Translations under genes and position numbers: made by a program | In this document: positions 32,941 through 41,955 of the stretch, piece after piece | Numbering within the stretch: the stretch's first letter is position 1 | How the letters are laid out: each line of letters opens with the position of its first letter | The notes under the pieces: generated by a model | Seen by the model: only the letters and a program-made list of their open reading frames with translations | The model's database searches: none | What the model was told of the DNA's origin: nothing | Assembly (NCBI RefSeq): GCF_014337215.1 | Contig: NZ_CP060635.1 | Location: 1 to 64,000 of the forward strand | Direction: 5' to 3' | DNA: 64,000 nucleotides | Source of the DNA: Wansuia hejianensis | Lineage (GTDB): Bacteria > Bacillota > Clostridia > Lachnospirales > Lachnospiraceae

Positions 32941-34479
32941 ATGAACATACAGGAAGCGAAGGAAGAGATCATTCGGACAGTGAAGGTATATACAGACCGG
33001 GACGAGGACGGACGGTACCGGATCTCTCCGGTACATCAGCGGCCGGTGCTGCTGATCGGACCGCCTGGAATCGGGAAAACGGCCATCATCCGCCAGGCAG
33101 CGGAGGAATGTGATGTGGGTCTCGTGGCTTATACCATTACCCATCATACCCGCCAGAGCGCGGTGGGCCTGCCGGTGGTAGAGAACAGGACCTATCAGGG
33201 AAGGCAGGTTTCTGTAACAGAGTATACGATGTCAGAGATCATTGCCTCCGTCTACGAATGCATGGAACAGACAGGGCATCAGCAGGGGATTCTGTTTATT
33301 GATGAGATAAACTGTGTGTCGGAGACACTCACGCCTACCATGCTTCAGTTTTTGCAGAATAAGACCTTTGGAACCCATAAGGTTCCGGGCGGCTGGGTGA
33401 TTGTTGCGGCAGGGAACCCGCCGGAATATAATAAATCTGCCCGGATGTTTGATGTAGTGACCCTGGACCGGGTGAAATCTATCAGCATTGACGTGGATTT
33501 TCCGGTCTGGAAGGCCTATGCGGCGCAGAATGGGATACATAGCGCGGTTGTATCTTATCTGTCAGCGAAGCCTCAGAATTTTTATTACATAGAAGAGGGC
33601 AGGGGCGACCGTGAATTCGTGACAGCCAGAGGCTGGGAGGATCTCTCGGTATTCATAAAGGCTTATGAGCGTGAACATTTTGAGATTACAGAGGCTGTTG
33701 TGGGGGAATACCTCCACAGCGGGAAGATTGCGTCAGATTTTGCCGCTTACTATCAATTGTTCAGCAGCTATCGGAAAAACTACACTCCCGCGGCTGTTCT
33801 GGAGGGAAAGCTGAATCCTGAAGAACTGGAGAGCCAGGAGCAGATGTTTGCGGAGGCGCCTCCGGATGAGCAGTACAGCGTGCTGCAGATGATGCTGTCC
33901 GGGCTGTATGACAGGTTTAGGGATTATGAAGAAAAAAGGCATTTTCTGCAGCGGAGGCGGGAGATATATTCCCAGATGGCCGGCATGGCCGGGCGTGAAC
34001 CGGGGCTGGACCTGGATTCTCTGATCTCAAAGTTTACGGAGCAATATGAAGCTGCTCTCAGGGTTAAGGATGAACACAGGCTCATATCGGAAGAAGATTG
34101 CCGCAGGGATGAGAAGGCCGGCCGTTTCTTTGGGGCGGCCAGATACCGCCTGAAGGAACATCGGATTGCAGATATCGGCCAGGGTCTTCGCTGGTTTGAT
34201 GAACATTTTCGTAAAGAAGAATCAGGGATACATGCGGAGGCGAGAGAACTCCTGAATATGCTGGAACGGAGCTTTGAATTTCTGGAAAACAGCGTCGGAG
34301 AGGGAGAAAAACTGGGATATTTTATGACCTCTCTCTCAGCGAATCAGGATGCCGCGGCTTTCCTTGGCTCTCATCCCTGTGACAGATATTTCAGTCATTT
34401 GGAGCTCATGAAGGTGTCAGAGGAAGAGGCTGAATTACAGCGTGAAATCGTCCAAAATGGATGCTTTGCGGAGGGGTAA
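32941..34479 (+). CDS. MoxR-type AAA+ ATPase
   Basis: 512 residues. Walker A GPPGIGKTA (about 40-48), Walker B GILFIDEINCV (about 117-127), sensor-1 AAGNPPEYN, then a helical C-terminal extension with several charged repeats (about 260-500). MoxR ATPases act with VWA proteins as chaperone-like assembly or metal-insertion machines. The pair with the VWA gene 3 nt upstream is the standard layout; the target is unknown. Confidence 0.88.
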   Translation: MNIQEAKEEIIRTVKVYTDRDEDGRYRISPVHQRPVLLIGPPGIGKTAIIRQAAEECDVGLVAYTITHHTRQSAVGLPVVENRTYQGRQVSVTEYTMSEIIASVYECMEQTGHQQGILFIDEINCVSETLTPTMLQFLQNKTFGTHKVPGGWVIVAAGNPPEYNKSARMFDVVTLDRVKSISIDVDFPVWKAYAAQNGIHSAVVSYLSAKPQNFYYIEEGRGDREFVTARGWEDLSVFIKAYEREHFEITEAVVGEYLHSGKIASDFAAYYQLFSSYRKNYTPAAVLEGKLNPEELESQEQMFAEAPPDEQYSVLQMMLSGLYDRFRDYEEKRHFLQRRREIYSQMAGMAGREPGLDLDSLISKFTEQYEAALRVKDEHRLISEEDCRRDEKAGRFFGAARYRLKEHRIADIGQGLRWFDEHFRKEESGIHAEARELLNMLERSFEFLENSVGEGEKLGYFMTSLSANQDAAAFLGSHPCDRYFSHLELMKVSEEEAELQREIVQNGCFAEG

Positions 34480-34796
34480 ATCGTATGTTTTTGGGTGTTT
34501 TCCAGAAAAGGTGGCTGTGAAGGATCAGAACAGGCAAATTTTGTCATAAGTATATGAAATGCGTCGAATTTACTCGAAATAGATAAAATAAAGCAAAATT
34601 TTTGAATGTCAGAATTTGAAAAAGAATTAGAAAACTTGTCGAACGAAAATGAAGATTGTGCTATGATATCTATTGAATTGCGATGCCATAATTCATATAA
34701 TACAGTTAGTGTTTGAAAGGAATATAAAAAGCTACAAAGGGTGCCCGCCTTTTACAAACATAATAGAAAAGCTGAATGAATTATGGAGGAGATAGT
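34480..34796 (+). promoter_or_regulatory. spo0A upstream region with 0A boxes and promoter
   Basis: No gene is seen in these 317 nt. CTTGTCGAA (34635-34643) matches the Spo0A box TTTGTCRAA at 8 of 9 positions and overlaps the -35 region of a promoter whose -10 is TATGAT (34662-34667). A weaker box TGCGTCGAA is at 34560-34568. This suggests direct autoregulation by Spo0A~P. No clear sigma-H promoter was found. Confidence 0.55.
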
Positions 34797-35585
34797 ATGG
34801 ACAAGTTGAATGTTGCAGTTGCCGACGATAATGAACGGATACTGGACCTTTTTGGTACTCTGATCAACAGCGACCGTGAACTGGAGCTGGTGGGAAGCGC
34901 TGATAACGGGAAAGATCTGTATGATATTATCCGGCAGAAACAACCGGATGTTGTTCTACTTGATATTATTATGCCGAAAATGGACGGCCTGACGATGATG
35001 GAGAAAGTCAATCAAGATACGACCTTGAAAAAGCACCCTGCGTTTATAGTAGTGTCTGCTGTGGGGCAGGACAGGATCACCGAGGATGCGTTTAACCTGG
35101 GAGCATTTTATTACATCTTGAAACCATTTGACAACGACATGCTGTTAAACCGCATTAAAAATGTCAGGGGAATATCCACAAGGCGGAGAGAGGGAAAAGG
35201 TGTCGGCTGCGATGGACGCAGCAGCCAGCAGGAACGGAATCTGGAACTGGATGTAACGAACATCATACATGAAATTGGCGTACCTGCACATATTAAAGGA
35301 TACCAGTACCTGAGAGATGCGATCATCCTCTCGGTGGACGACATGGAAATGCTCAATTCCATTACGAAGATTCTGTATCCGACGATCGCTAAAAAATATC
35401 AGACGACGCCAAGCCGTGTGGAGCGGGCGATCCGCCATGCGATTGAAGTGGCCTGGAGCCGTGGAAAGATGGATACCATAGATGAGTTATTCGGATATAC
35501 GGTCAGCACCGGCAAGGGAAAACCGACAAATTCAGAATTTATTGCGCTGATCGCTGATAAAATCAGGCTGGAATATAAGAACTAA
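34797..35585 (+). CDS. spo0A: Sporulation master regulator Spo0A
   Basis: 262 residues: a receiver domain with acidic pocket D10/D11, phosphorylation site D56 (VVLLDIIMPKMDG) and LKPFD, then the Spo0A-specific DNA-binding domain (TTPSRVERAIRHAIEVAWSR and LFGYTVSTGKGKPTNSEFIA, given here as two segments). Phosphorylated Spo0A commits cells to sporulation. GGAGGAGATAGT precedes the ATG at 34797; an in-frame ATG at 34776 lacks this. spoIVB, often upstream, is absent here, which is unusual. Confidence 0.97.
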   Translation: MDKLNVAVADDNERILDLFGTLINSDRELELVGSADNGKDLYDIIRQKQPDVVLLDIIMPKMDGLTMMEKVNQDTTLKKHPAFIVVSAVGQDRITEDAFNLGAFYYILKPFDNDMLLNRIKNVRGISTRRREGKGVGCDGRSSQQERNLELDVTNIIHEIGVPAHIKGYQYLRDAIILSVDDMEMLNSITKILYPTIAKKYQTTPSRVERAIRHAIEVAWSRGKMDTIDELFGYTVSTGKGKPTNSEFIALIADKIRLEYKN

Positions 35586-35600
35586 GCGAGAAAGAAGGGC

Positions 35601-35629
35601 TTTTCATTCGATGGAAAATGGGTTATACT
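35601..35629 (+). promoter_or_regulatory. Probable glgA promoter
   Basis: TTTTCA, 17 nt, TATACT in the 110-nt gap between spo0A and glgA. Confidence 0.5.
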
Positions 35630-35695
35630 TTAACCAGAACCATTTCGCTGAACCGACAGCTGTGGTGAATACCGGAAAAGGGGGATTTTCCATAC

Positions 35696-37135
35696 ATGAA
35701 AAAGATATTATTTGTTTCTTCGGAAAGTGTGCCGTTTATTAAAACCGGGGGACTGGCCGATGTGGTCGGGTCACTTCCGAAGTGTTTTCCCAAAGAATAT
35801 TTTGATGTCAGAGTCGTGATTCCCAAGTATGCCTGCATGAAAGAACAGTTCAAGGATCAGCTTAGATTTATTACCAGCTTTTATATGGATTTGAACTGGA
35901 GACAGCAGTATGTTGGTATATTCTCTACAGAATATGAGGGGATTACTTTTTATTTCATCGATAATGAAGAACATTTTTCCGGAAGCGCGCCGTATTTCGG
36001 AATGCCGTGGGACCTGGAGAAGTACGCTTTCTTTTCTAAAGCAGCGCTTTCCATACTTCCGGTCATTGATTTCCGGCCGGATATCATACACTGCCATGAC
36101 TGGCAGACAGGGCTGGTTCCTGTTTATCTCCATGAACGGTTCCAGGGAAGTGAATTTTACCGGGGAATTAAATCAATCATGACCATACATAACCTGAAGT
36201 TCCAGGGGGTATGGGATATGAAGACTGTCAAAAGCATTACCGGGCTTCCGGACTACTATTTTACGCCGGACAAGCTGGAGTTTAACAAAGACGCCAGTTA
36301 TCTGAAGGGCGGGCTGGTGTACGCGGACGCCATCACGACCGTCAGCAGGACATATGCGGAAGAGATTAAGACGCCGTTTTACGGAGAAGGCCTGGACGGG
36401 CTCATGAGAGCCAGATCAGGTGATCTGAGGGGAATTGTCAACGGGATTGACTATGAGGATTATAATCCGGAGACAGACTCCCATATTTATAAAAACTTCA
36501 GCCTCAGGACCTTCAGGAAGGAAAAGAGCAAGAACAAAACCGGCCTGCAGCAAGAGCTGGGGCTGGATGTGGATGCAAAGACCATGATGATCGGTATTGT
36601 ATCACGGCTGACAGACCAGAAGGGCTTTGATTTAATAGCCTATATGATGGATGAGATATGTCAGGATGGCATACAGCTTGTGATTTTGGGAACCGGTGAT
36701 CCAAAATACGAGAATATGTTCCGGCACTATGCCTGGAAATATGATAAAAAAGTATCAGCCAATATATTTTACTCAGAGGAAATGTCACACAAGATTTATG
36801 CTGCCTGTGATGCTTTTCTGATGCCGTCTCTCTTCGAGCCATGCGGGCTGAGTCAGCTGATGAGCCTGAGATACGGAACGGTTCCCATTGTTCGTGAGAC
36901 GGGCGGGCTGAAAGATACTGTACAGCCCTACAACGAATACGAAGGAACAGGGACGGGATTTTCCTTTGCCAATTATAATGCCCACGAGATGCTGGGAACC
37001 ATCCGGTATGCGGAGAGGATTTTCTATGATCGGAAACGGGAGTGGAATAAGATTGTGGACCGGGCTATGGCTGAAGACTATTCCTGGAACAGCTCGGCGA
37101 GGCAGTATCAGGAGCTGTATGACTGGCTGGCCTGA
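35696..37135 (+). CDS. glgA: Glycogen synthase (ADP-glucose type)
   Basis: 479 residues of the GT5 family. The N-terminal SVPFIKTGGLADVVGSLPK binds ADP-glucose; C-terminal FEPCGLSQLMSLRYGTVPIVR contains the catalytic EPCGL region (written here in part). It elongates alpha-1,4-glucan. It stands alone, without glgBCDP genes in the window. Location after spo0A suggests storage-polymer synthesis around sporulation, which is inference. The ATG has GGGGGA at about 11 nt, slightly far. Confidence 0.95.
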   Translation: MKKILFVSSESVPFIKTGGLADVVGSLPKCFPKEYFDVRVVIPKYACMKEQFKDQLRFITSFYMDLNWRQQYVGIFSTEYEGITFYFIDNEEHFSGSAPYFGMPWDLEKYAFFSKAALSILPVIDFRPDIIHCHDWQTGLVPVYLHERFQGSEFYRGIKSIMTIHNLKFQGVWDMKTVKSITGLPDYYFTPDKLEFNKDASYLKGGLVYADAITTVSRTYAEEIKTPFYGEGLDGLMRARSGDLRGIVNGIDYEDYNPETDSHIYKNFSLRTFRKEKSKNKTGLQQELGLDVDAKTMMIGIVSRLTDQKGFDLIAYMMDEICQDGIQLVILGTGDPKYENMFRHYAWKYDKKVSANIFYSEEMSHKIYAACDAFLMPSLFEPCGLSQLMSLRYGTVPIVRETGGLKDTVQPYNEYEGTGTGFSFANYNAHEMLGTIRYAERIFYDRKREWNKIVDRAMAEDYSWNSSARQYQELYDWLA

Positions 37136-37165
37136 CCGGGTATTGTTAGATGCTTTATCTGAAGC

Positions 37166-37216
37166 GAAGGTGCCGCTGAATGATCTGACTGGATGGTTCT
37201 GCGGCACCTTCTGTTT
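37166..37216 (+). terminator. Terminator after glgA
   Basis: Perfect 11-bp arms GAAGGTGCCGC / GCGGCACCTTC with a 24-nt loop, followed by TGTTTCTAT. Confidence 0.7.
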
Positions 37217-37244
37217 CTATAATAAAATTTTTAGAATTGGAAGA

Positions 37245-37273
37245 TTGCTTTTTAAAGGGAAATTTGCTATACT
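37245..37273 (+). promoter_or_regulatory. Promoter-like sequence with no assigned gene
   Basis: TTGCTT, 17 nt, TATACT, pointing into about 230 nt with no recognisable gene before the recA promoter. A 67-codon frame (37321-37524) lies there but has no ribosome binding site and is Arg/Lys/Glu-rich; it may be noncoding or a leader. Confidence 0.4.
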
Positions 37274-37501
37274 TTTTTTATTCAGAGACGGATTCTCCGT
37301 TTCTCATCTGATTCTATCCGATGAATCTGTCGGGTTGCCCACCAGTAATAATTACAGAGAAGGAGCCGGAAGAGGCCAGGAGGCGAAAGAGAGCCTTTTC
37401 GGGCGCATTTGCGAAGAAATGCCGGCAGGAGAAAGCACGTACAGGTACTGGCGGGGAGGGGCCGGCAGCAGAAAAAGCGGCCGGGGAAAATAAGGTTTTG
37501 C

Positions 37502-37530
37502 TTGACAGAAGCCGGAAAATATAATAAGAT
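37502..37530 (+). promoter_or_regulatory. recA promoter
   Basis: TTGACA, 17 nt, TAAGAT. The LexA box starts 14 nt after the -10. Confidence 0.75.
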
Positions 37531-37544
37531 GCTAAGTAGAAAAA

Positions 37545-37557
37545 CGAACGTGTGTTC
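37545..37557. promoter_or_regulatory. LexA (SOS) box of recA
   Basis: CGAACGTGTGTTC fits the Gram-positive consensus CGAACRNRYGTTC. It covers the expected transcription start region, giving repression until DNA damage. Confidence 0.85.
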
Positions 37558-37576
37558 ATATATGAAGGAGATAGAG

Positions 37577-38638
37577 ATGGCAAATAGCGATGATAAAATG
37601 CGGGCACTGGATGCTGCCCTGGGGCAGATTGAGAAGCAGTATGGCAAGGGCGCAGTGATGAAGCTGGGAGACACCGGGACGAATATGAATGTGGAGACGG
37701 TGCCTACAGGCTCTCTGAGTCTGGACGTTGCGCTGGGGCTCGGCGGAGTGCCGCGTGGGAGGATCATAGAGATTTACGGGCCGGAGTCCTCCGGTAAGAC
37801 TACTGTCGCACTCCATATGGTAGCTGAAGTTCAGAAGAGAGGCGGGATTGCTGGATTCATAGATGCGGAGCACGCGCTGGACCCTGTCTATGCCAAGAAC
37901 ATCGGCGTTGATATAGACAACCTGTATATATCACAGCCGGACAACGGCGAACAGGCCCTGGAGATCACAGAGACCATGGTCCGTTCCGGAGCTGTGGACA
38001 TCGTCATTGTGGACTCTGTGGCGGCTCTGGTGCCCAAGGCGGAGATTGACGGGGACATGGGAGACTCCCACGTAGGCCTTCAGGCGAGAATGATGTCACA
38101 GGCTTGCCGGAAACTGACCGCTGCCATCAGCAAGACCAACTGTATCGTGATTTTTATCAATCAGCTCCGCGAAAAAGTGGGCGTCATGTTCGGGAATCCG
38201 GAGACGACCACGGGAGGGCGTGCCCTGAAGTTTTATTCATCCGTCCGGCTGGACGTCAGGAGAATAGAAGCCCTGAAGCAGGGCGGAGAGGTGATCGGCA
38301 ACCGCACCCGGATTAAAGTAGTGAAGAATAAGGTGGCCCCGCCCTTCAAGGAAGCAGAATTCGACATCATGTTCGGCAAAGGAATATCCCGTGAGGGAGA
38401 TGTGCTGGATCTGGCTGTGAAGCTGGACGTGATTCAGAAGAGCGGCGCGTGGTTCGCATACAATGGCAACAAGATCGGCCAGGGCCGTGAGAATTCAAAA
38501 ATTTATCTGAAAGAGCATCCGGAAGTCATGGATGAGGTAGAAGCCAAGGTCAGAACCTCCTTCGGGCTGCAGGGGGCAAAAGCCGCAGCCGGGCCGCAGC
38601 CGGGACCGTCAGAGGAACCGGATATGGCAGAGGAATAA
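37577..38638 (+). CDS. recA: Recombinase RecA
   Basis: 353 residues: Walker A GPESSGKTT (about 70-78), Walker B VDIVIVDSVAALVP, loop L2 region FINQLREKVGVMFGNPETTTGG. ssDNA-dependent ATPase that performs strand exchange and triggers LexA self-cleavage. The open frame extends upstream to 37409 through the promoter and LexA box, so that part is not coding. GAAGGAGATAGAG sets the ATG at 37577. recX follows after 3 nt. Confidence 0.98.
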   Translation: MANSDDKMRALDAALGQIEKQYGKGAVMKLGDTGTNMNVETVPTGSLSLDVALGLGGVPRGRIIEIYGPESSGKTTVALHMVAEVQKRGGIAGFIDAEHALDPVYAKNIGVDIDNLYISQPDNGEQALEITETMVRSGAVDIVIVDSVAALVPKAEIDGDMGDSHVGLQARMMSQACRKLTAAISKTNCIVIFINQLREKVGVMFGNPETTTGGRALKFYSSVRLDVRRIEALKQGGEVIGNRTRIKVVKNKVAPPFKEAEFDIMFGKGISREGDVLDLAVKLDVIQKSGAWFAYNGNKIGQGRENSKIYLKEHPEVMDEVEAKVRTSFGLQGAKAAAGPQPGPSEEPDMAEE

Positions 38639-38641
38639 TTC

Positions 38642-39118
38642 ATGGACAGAGAAGAAAGCAGGGAAAAAGAAGCCATACGGAAAGCCATGCGTCTGCTGGT
38701 CAGCCGGGACCGTTCCGAACAGGAACTGAGAGATCGCCTGGCGCGGGAAGGCTATGACCCTGAATCGGCGGAGGCCGCCATAGAATATGTGAAGTCCTAT
38801 GGCTATGTCAATGACAGACGGTACGCCGAGAACTATGTGATGAGCGCGGGCAGCAGAAAGAGCAGGGCTGCCCTGCGCTCATTTCTGCAGGATAAAGGAA
38901 TAGCCGGCGAGGAGATCGAGAACGCCCTGGAAGAATTGCCGGGAGACGAGACAGAGCTGATCGGCCAATTGCTGGTCAAAAAAGCAGGACAACCGCATAA
39001 GATGGAAGAAAAAGAGCTGAGAAGGGCATTGGGATATCTCGCAAGGAAGGGGTTTTCATCGGGGGATATCTGGAAGGTGATCCGGGAATATCAGGAAGGA
39101 TTCAACTTTCTCAACTGA
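38642..39118 (+). CDS. recX: Regulatory protein RecX
   Basis: 158 residues with three-helix repeats and the RecX patterns LVSRDRSEQELRDRLAREGYD and YGYVNDRRYAENYV. It inhibits RecA filaments. It follows recA after 3 nt, so it is co-induced in the SOS response. Length is within family range. Confidence 0.93.
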   Translation: MDREESREKEAIRKAMRLLVSRDRSEQELRDRLAREGYDPESAEAAIEYVKSYGYVNDRRYAENYVMSAGSRKSRAALRSFLQDKGIAGEEIENALEELPGDETELIGQLLVKKAGQPHKMEEKELRRALGYLARKGFSSGDIWKVIREYQEGFNFLN

Positions 39119-39122
39119 CTAA

Positions 39123-39151
39123 TTGACAAATTTGTGAAAACAGTATAAAAT
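39123..39151 (+). promoter_or_regulatory. Probable rny promoter
   Basis: TTGACA, 17 nt, TAAAAT, 50 nt before the gene. Confidence 0.6.
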
Positions 39152-39201
39152 TGAAGTGTTGTGAATGTACAATGAAAACTTAATAAGGAGGTGCTCCTGT
39201 A

Positions 39202-40770
39202 ATGGATGCAATAACATTGAATGTAATTATTGCAATCGTTGCTGTGGTTGTCACCGTACTTATTGCGGTTCCTGTTGCCAGCAAGGCTGCAGTCGCCAAG
39301 AAGGTTCAGCAGGATGCTGAAAAGATTGGCACTGCCGAGGAAAAAGCTAGAAACATAATAGATGAGGCATTAAAAACAGCTGAAACTAAGAAAAGAGAAG
39401 CTCTCCTGGAGGCCAAAGAGGAAAACCTGAAAGTTAAGAATGAACAGGACAGGGAGTACCGGGAACGAAGAGCGGAACTGCAGAAGTATGAGAAACGCGT
39501 ATTGTCTAAGGAAGAGTCTGCGGACAGAAAGGCGGAGGCGTTAGAACGCCGTGAAAATGACCTTACAGCAAAAGAGACAGAGTTAAAGAAAAAGGAAAAG
39601 AAAGTCGACGATTTACACGATCAGGAAGTACAGGAACTGGAGAGAATCTCCGGTTTTACCTCCGAACAGGCAAAGGAATATCTTTTAAAATCTGTTGAAG
39701 ACGAAGTGAAAATTGACACTGCCAAGCTCTACAAGGAATTGGAAGGCAAGGCAAAGGAAGAAGCGGGCCGTAAGGCGAAAGATTTTGTGGTCACTGCCAT
39801 TCAGAAATGCGCGGTTGATCATGTTGCGGAATCCACAATATCTGTGGTACAGCTTCCAAGCGATGAGATGAAGGGCCGGATTATCGGGCGTGAGGGCCGG
39901 AATATCCGTACATTGGAGACATTGACCGGCGTAGATCTGATCATCGACGATACCCCGGAAGCAGTCGTATTATCCTCATTTGATCCAATCCGCAGGGAAG
40001 TGGCGCGGATTGCCCTGGAAAAATTGATTGTTGACGGCCGTATCCATCCCGCTCGTATAGAAGAGATGGTGGAAAAGGCACAGAAGGAAGTAGATACCAT
40101 GATCCGTGAAGAAGGTGAGTCGGCAACCCTGGAGGTTGGCGTTCACGGCATTCATCCGGAGCTGGTTCGTCTGCTGGGACGTATGAAGTTCCGTTCCAGT
40201 TATGGACAAAATGCATTAAAGCATTCAATTGAAGTGGCACAGCTGACAGGACTTCTTGCCGGAGAAGTCGGACTGGACGTCCGGGTGGCGAAGCGGGCCG
40301 GGCTGTTGCATGATATTGGAAAATCAATCGACCATGAAGTAGAAGGCTCCCATATTCAGATTGGAGCAGACCTCTGCAGGAAGTACAAAGAGTCTAATCT
40401 CGTGATTAATGCGGTGGAAGCACATCATGGCGATGTAGAACCCCAGTCCCTGATCGCGTGTGTGGTACAGGCTGCTGATGCGATATCCGCAGCGAGGCCG
40501 GGCGCACGAAGGGAAACACTGGAAACATATACGAACAGATTAAAACAGTTAGAAGATATCACGAACTCCTTCAAAGGAGTTGAAAAATCTTTTGCCATTC
40601 AGGCAGGTAGAGAAGTCCGCATCATGGTAGTGCCGGAGCAGGTGAATGATGCTGATATGGTATTGCTGGCCAGGGATATATCCAAACAGATCGAGAGTGA
40701 GCTGGAGTATCCGGGACAGATTAAAGTGAATGTAATTCGTGAAAGCCGCGTAACTGACTACGCAAAATGA
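39202..40770 (+). CDS. rny: Ribonuclease Y
   Basis: 522 residues: N-terminal membrane helix (about 5-28), long charged coiled coil (about 30-200), KH domain GRIIGREGRNIRTLE (about 228-242), HD domain with LLHDIGKSIDHE (about 370-381). Membrane-bound endoribonuclease that initiates mRNA decay in Firmicutes. AAGGAGGTG precedes the ATG. Downstream of recA-recX as in many Clostridia. Confidence 0.97.
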   Translation: MDAITLNVIIAIVAVVVTVLIAVPVASKAAVAKKVQQDAEKIGTAEEKARNIIDEALKTAETKKREALLEAKEENLKVKNEQDREYRERRAELQKYEKRVLSKEESADRKAEALERRENDLTAKETELKKKEKKVDDLHDQEVQELERISGFTSEQAKEYLLKSVEDEVKIDTAKLYKELEGKAKEEAGRKAKDFVVTAIQKCAVDHVAESTISVVQLPSDEMKGRIIGREGRNIRTLETLTGVDLIIDDTPEAVVLSSFDPIRREVARIALEKLIVDGRIHPARIEEMVEKAQKEVDTMIREEGESATLEVGVHGIHPELVRLLGRMKFRSSYGQNALKHSIEVAQLTGLLAGEVGLDVRVAKRAGLLHDIGKSIDHEVEGSHIQIGADLCRKYKESNLVINAVEAHHGDVEPQSLIACVVQAADAISAARPGARRETLETYTNRLKQLEDITNSFKGVEKSFAIQAGREVRIMVVPEQVNDADMVLLARDISKQIESELEYPGQIKVNVIRESRVTDYAK

Positions 40771-40775
40771 TAGTA

Positions 40776-40826
40776 AAAGGGCTGCTGCATCTGAATCTTC
40801 AAGGTTTGGATACAGCAGCCTTTTTC
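40776..40826 (+). terminator. Terminator after rny
   Basis: GGCTGCTG / CAGCAGCC arms with further ATC/GGAT pairs and AAA/TTT extension, followed by TTTTTCG. Confidence 0.85.
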
Positions 40827-40894
40827 GATTGCCTGCTGTCATGGTAAGCCTGAGGATCTCCGTGGGAAAGGAAAAACGTGTTTGGCTGCGGTCA

Positions 40895-40923
40895 TTGCAT
40901 AAAATGCCTGCATCTGGTATACT
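40895..40923 (+). promoter_or_regulatory. Promoter of the small hypothetical gene at 40982
   Basis: TTGCAT, 17 nt, TATACT. Confidence 0.65.
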
Positions 40924-40981
40924 GCTAATAAAGAACCAGGAACACGAGCGCTTTTTATTATATGGAAAGGATCGGTAAAAT

Positions 40982-41311
40982 ATGAATGAAATAAAGAGCA
41001 GCCTGATCGCACAGCTGCGCGAGATGACGAAGGAAACAGACGTAACTGTAATAGCCCGGGCCATTTTGTATTTCCCAATGCTGAACGACGAGAAGATTGC
41101 AGAGATTGTGAATCGGATTTTCCGGGTATGCGGCCAGCACTCCCTGGGGCCGGGACAGATGCTGGATGTCTTGTATGAATACGTCCTGAAGGATGAGATC
41201 GGAGAAGAGAATACTGTTCAGGAACAGGAGACACGCCTCGGACAGGTGATGGGTTATACGGATATGGAATTTTTGGATTTTATCCATGTACATTCCATTC
41301 GGGATTTTTAA
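40982..41311 (+). CDS. Hypothetical protein, 109 aa
   Basis: Not recognised. A small soluble, probably helical protein (MNEIKSSLIAQLREMTKETD at the start, ending FIHVHSIRDF), mixed charge, no membrane segment and no metal motif except the HVH near the end. It has its own promoter, GGAAAGGATCGG before the ATG, and a terminator after it, so it is very likely a real monocistronic gene. Confidence 0.7.
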   Translation: MNEIKSSLIAQLREMTKETDVTVIARAILYFPMLNDEKIAEIVNRIFRVCGQHSLGPGQMLDVLYEYVLKDEIGEENTVQEQETRLGQVMGYTDMEFLDFIHVHSIRDF

Positions 41312-41418
41312 ACGTCAATAATGAACGGTTCATCGGTTGCCTGTTATCAGCGTTTCATTGCCGCGCCTGGTTATGGAGAAGCCGGGAGATAAAATTTATA
41401 GAATTAGAAAATTGTGAA

Positions 41419-41470
41419 AACAGGACAGGCGAATCTTTTGAATGGATTTCACCTGCCTGTTATTTTATAT
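41419..41470 (+). terminator. Terminator after the 109-aa gene
   Basis: AACAGGACAGG pairs with CCTGCCTGTT (one bulge), followed by ATTTTATAT. Confidence 0.6.
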
Positions 41471-41491
41471 CATAAAATATATCCATAAATA

Positions 41492-41506
41492 CATACTGTC
41501 AGTATG
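41492..41506. promoter_or_regulatory. Candidate operator upstream of the XRE gene
   Basis: CATACTGTCAGTATG is a 7-1-7 palindrome. An ACTGACAG half-site recurs at about 41572, over the -10 of the likely promoter. Confidence 0.45.
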
Positions 41507-41543
41507 AGTATAGTTCTGCTGGAATCTGTAAATGATGAATGTT

Positions 41544-41572
41544 TTCAACTATACTTAGGGTATTATTACACT
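41544..41572 (+). promoter_or_regulatory. Possible promoter of the XRE gene
   Basis: TTCAAC, 17 nt, TACACT, 22 nt before the start codon; moderate match. Confidence 0.4.
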
Positions 41573-41593
41573 ACTGACAGGAGGTGGTACCGG

Positions 41594-41941
41594 ATGGACG
41601 GATTTGGCCGAAGAATACAAGATTGCCGGCAGCGTCAGGGCATGAAACAGGAAGAACTGGCAGAGCTGTCGAAGCTGAGCACGGCATTTATCAGCGCGAT
41701 TGAACGCGGTGTGAAAAAACCAAGCCTGGAAGCGTTTATCCGGATTGCCAATGCGTTGAACGTTTCTTCGGATGAGTTGCTGATGGATTGCCTGGAGGTA
41801 CGATTTGACATCAGGTCGTCAGAACTGGGCCAGATGATTGAGGTTTTGAAGCGGCCGGATAGAGAAGCGATTTTGGATGTGGTGGAAGTCATGATAAGAC
41901 ACGCGGAAAAAGGAGGCGTGGACAGGCAGCGTAAGGTATGA
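41594..41941 (+). CDS. XRE-family transcriptional regulator (small)
   Basis: 116 residues. The N-terminal Cro/cI HTH covers FGRRIQDCRQRQGMKQEELA to IERGVKKPSLEAFIRIA (about 4-56); the C-terminal half is short and charged. The frame extends to 41504, but ACAGGAGGTGG sets the ATG at 41594. A palindrome upstream suggests autoregulation. A sigma-like fragment follows 14 nt downstream and is probably co-transcribed. Confidence 0.88.
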   Translation: MDGFGRRIQDCRQRQGMKQEELAELSKLSTAFISAIERGVKKPSLEAFIRIANALNVSSDELLMDCLEVRFDIRSSELGQMIEVLKRPDREAILDVVEVMIRHAEKGGVDRQRKV

Positions 41942-41955
41942 GAGGGTGAAAGGTA

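Noticed and set aside
37409..37576. N-terminal extension of RecA
   Set aside because: The stretch contains the recA promoter and LexA box, so it is upstream of or at the transcription start.
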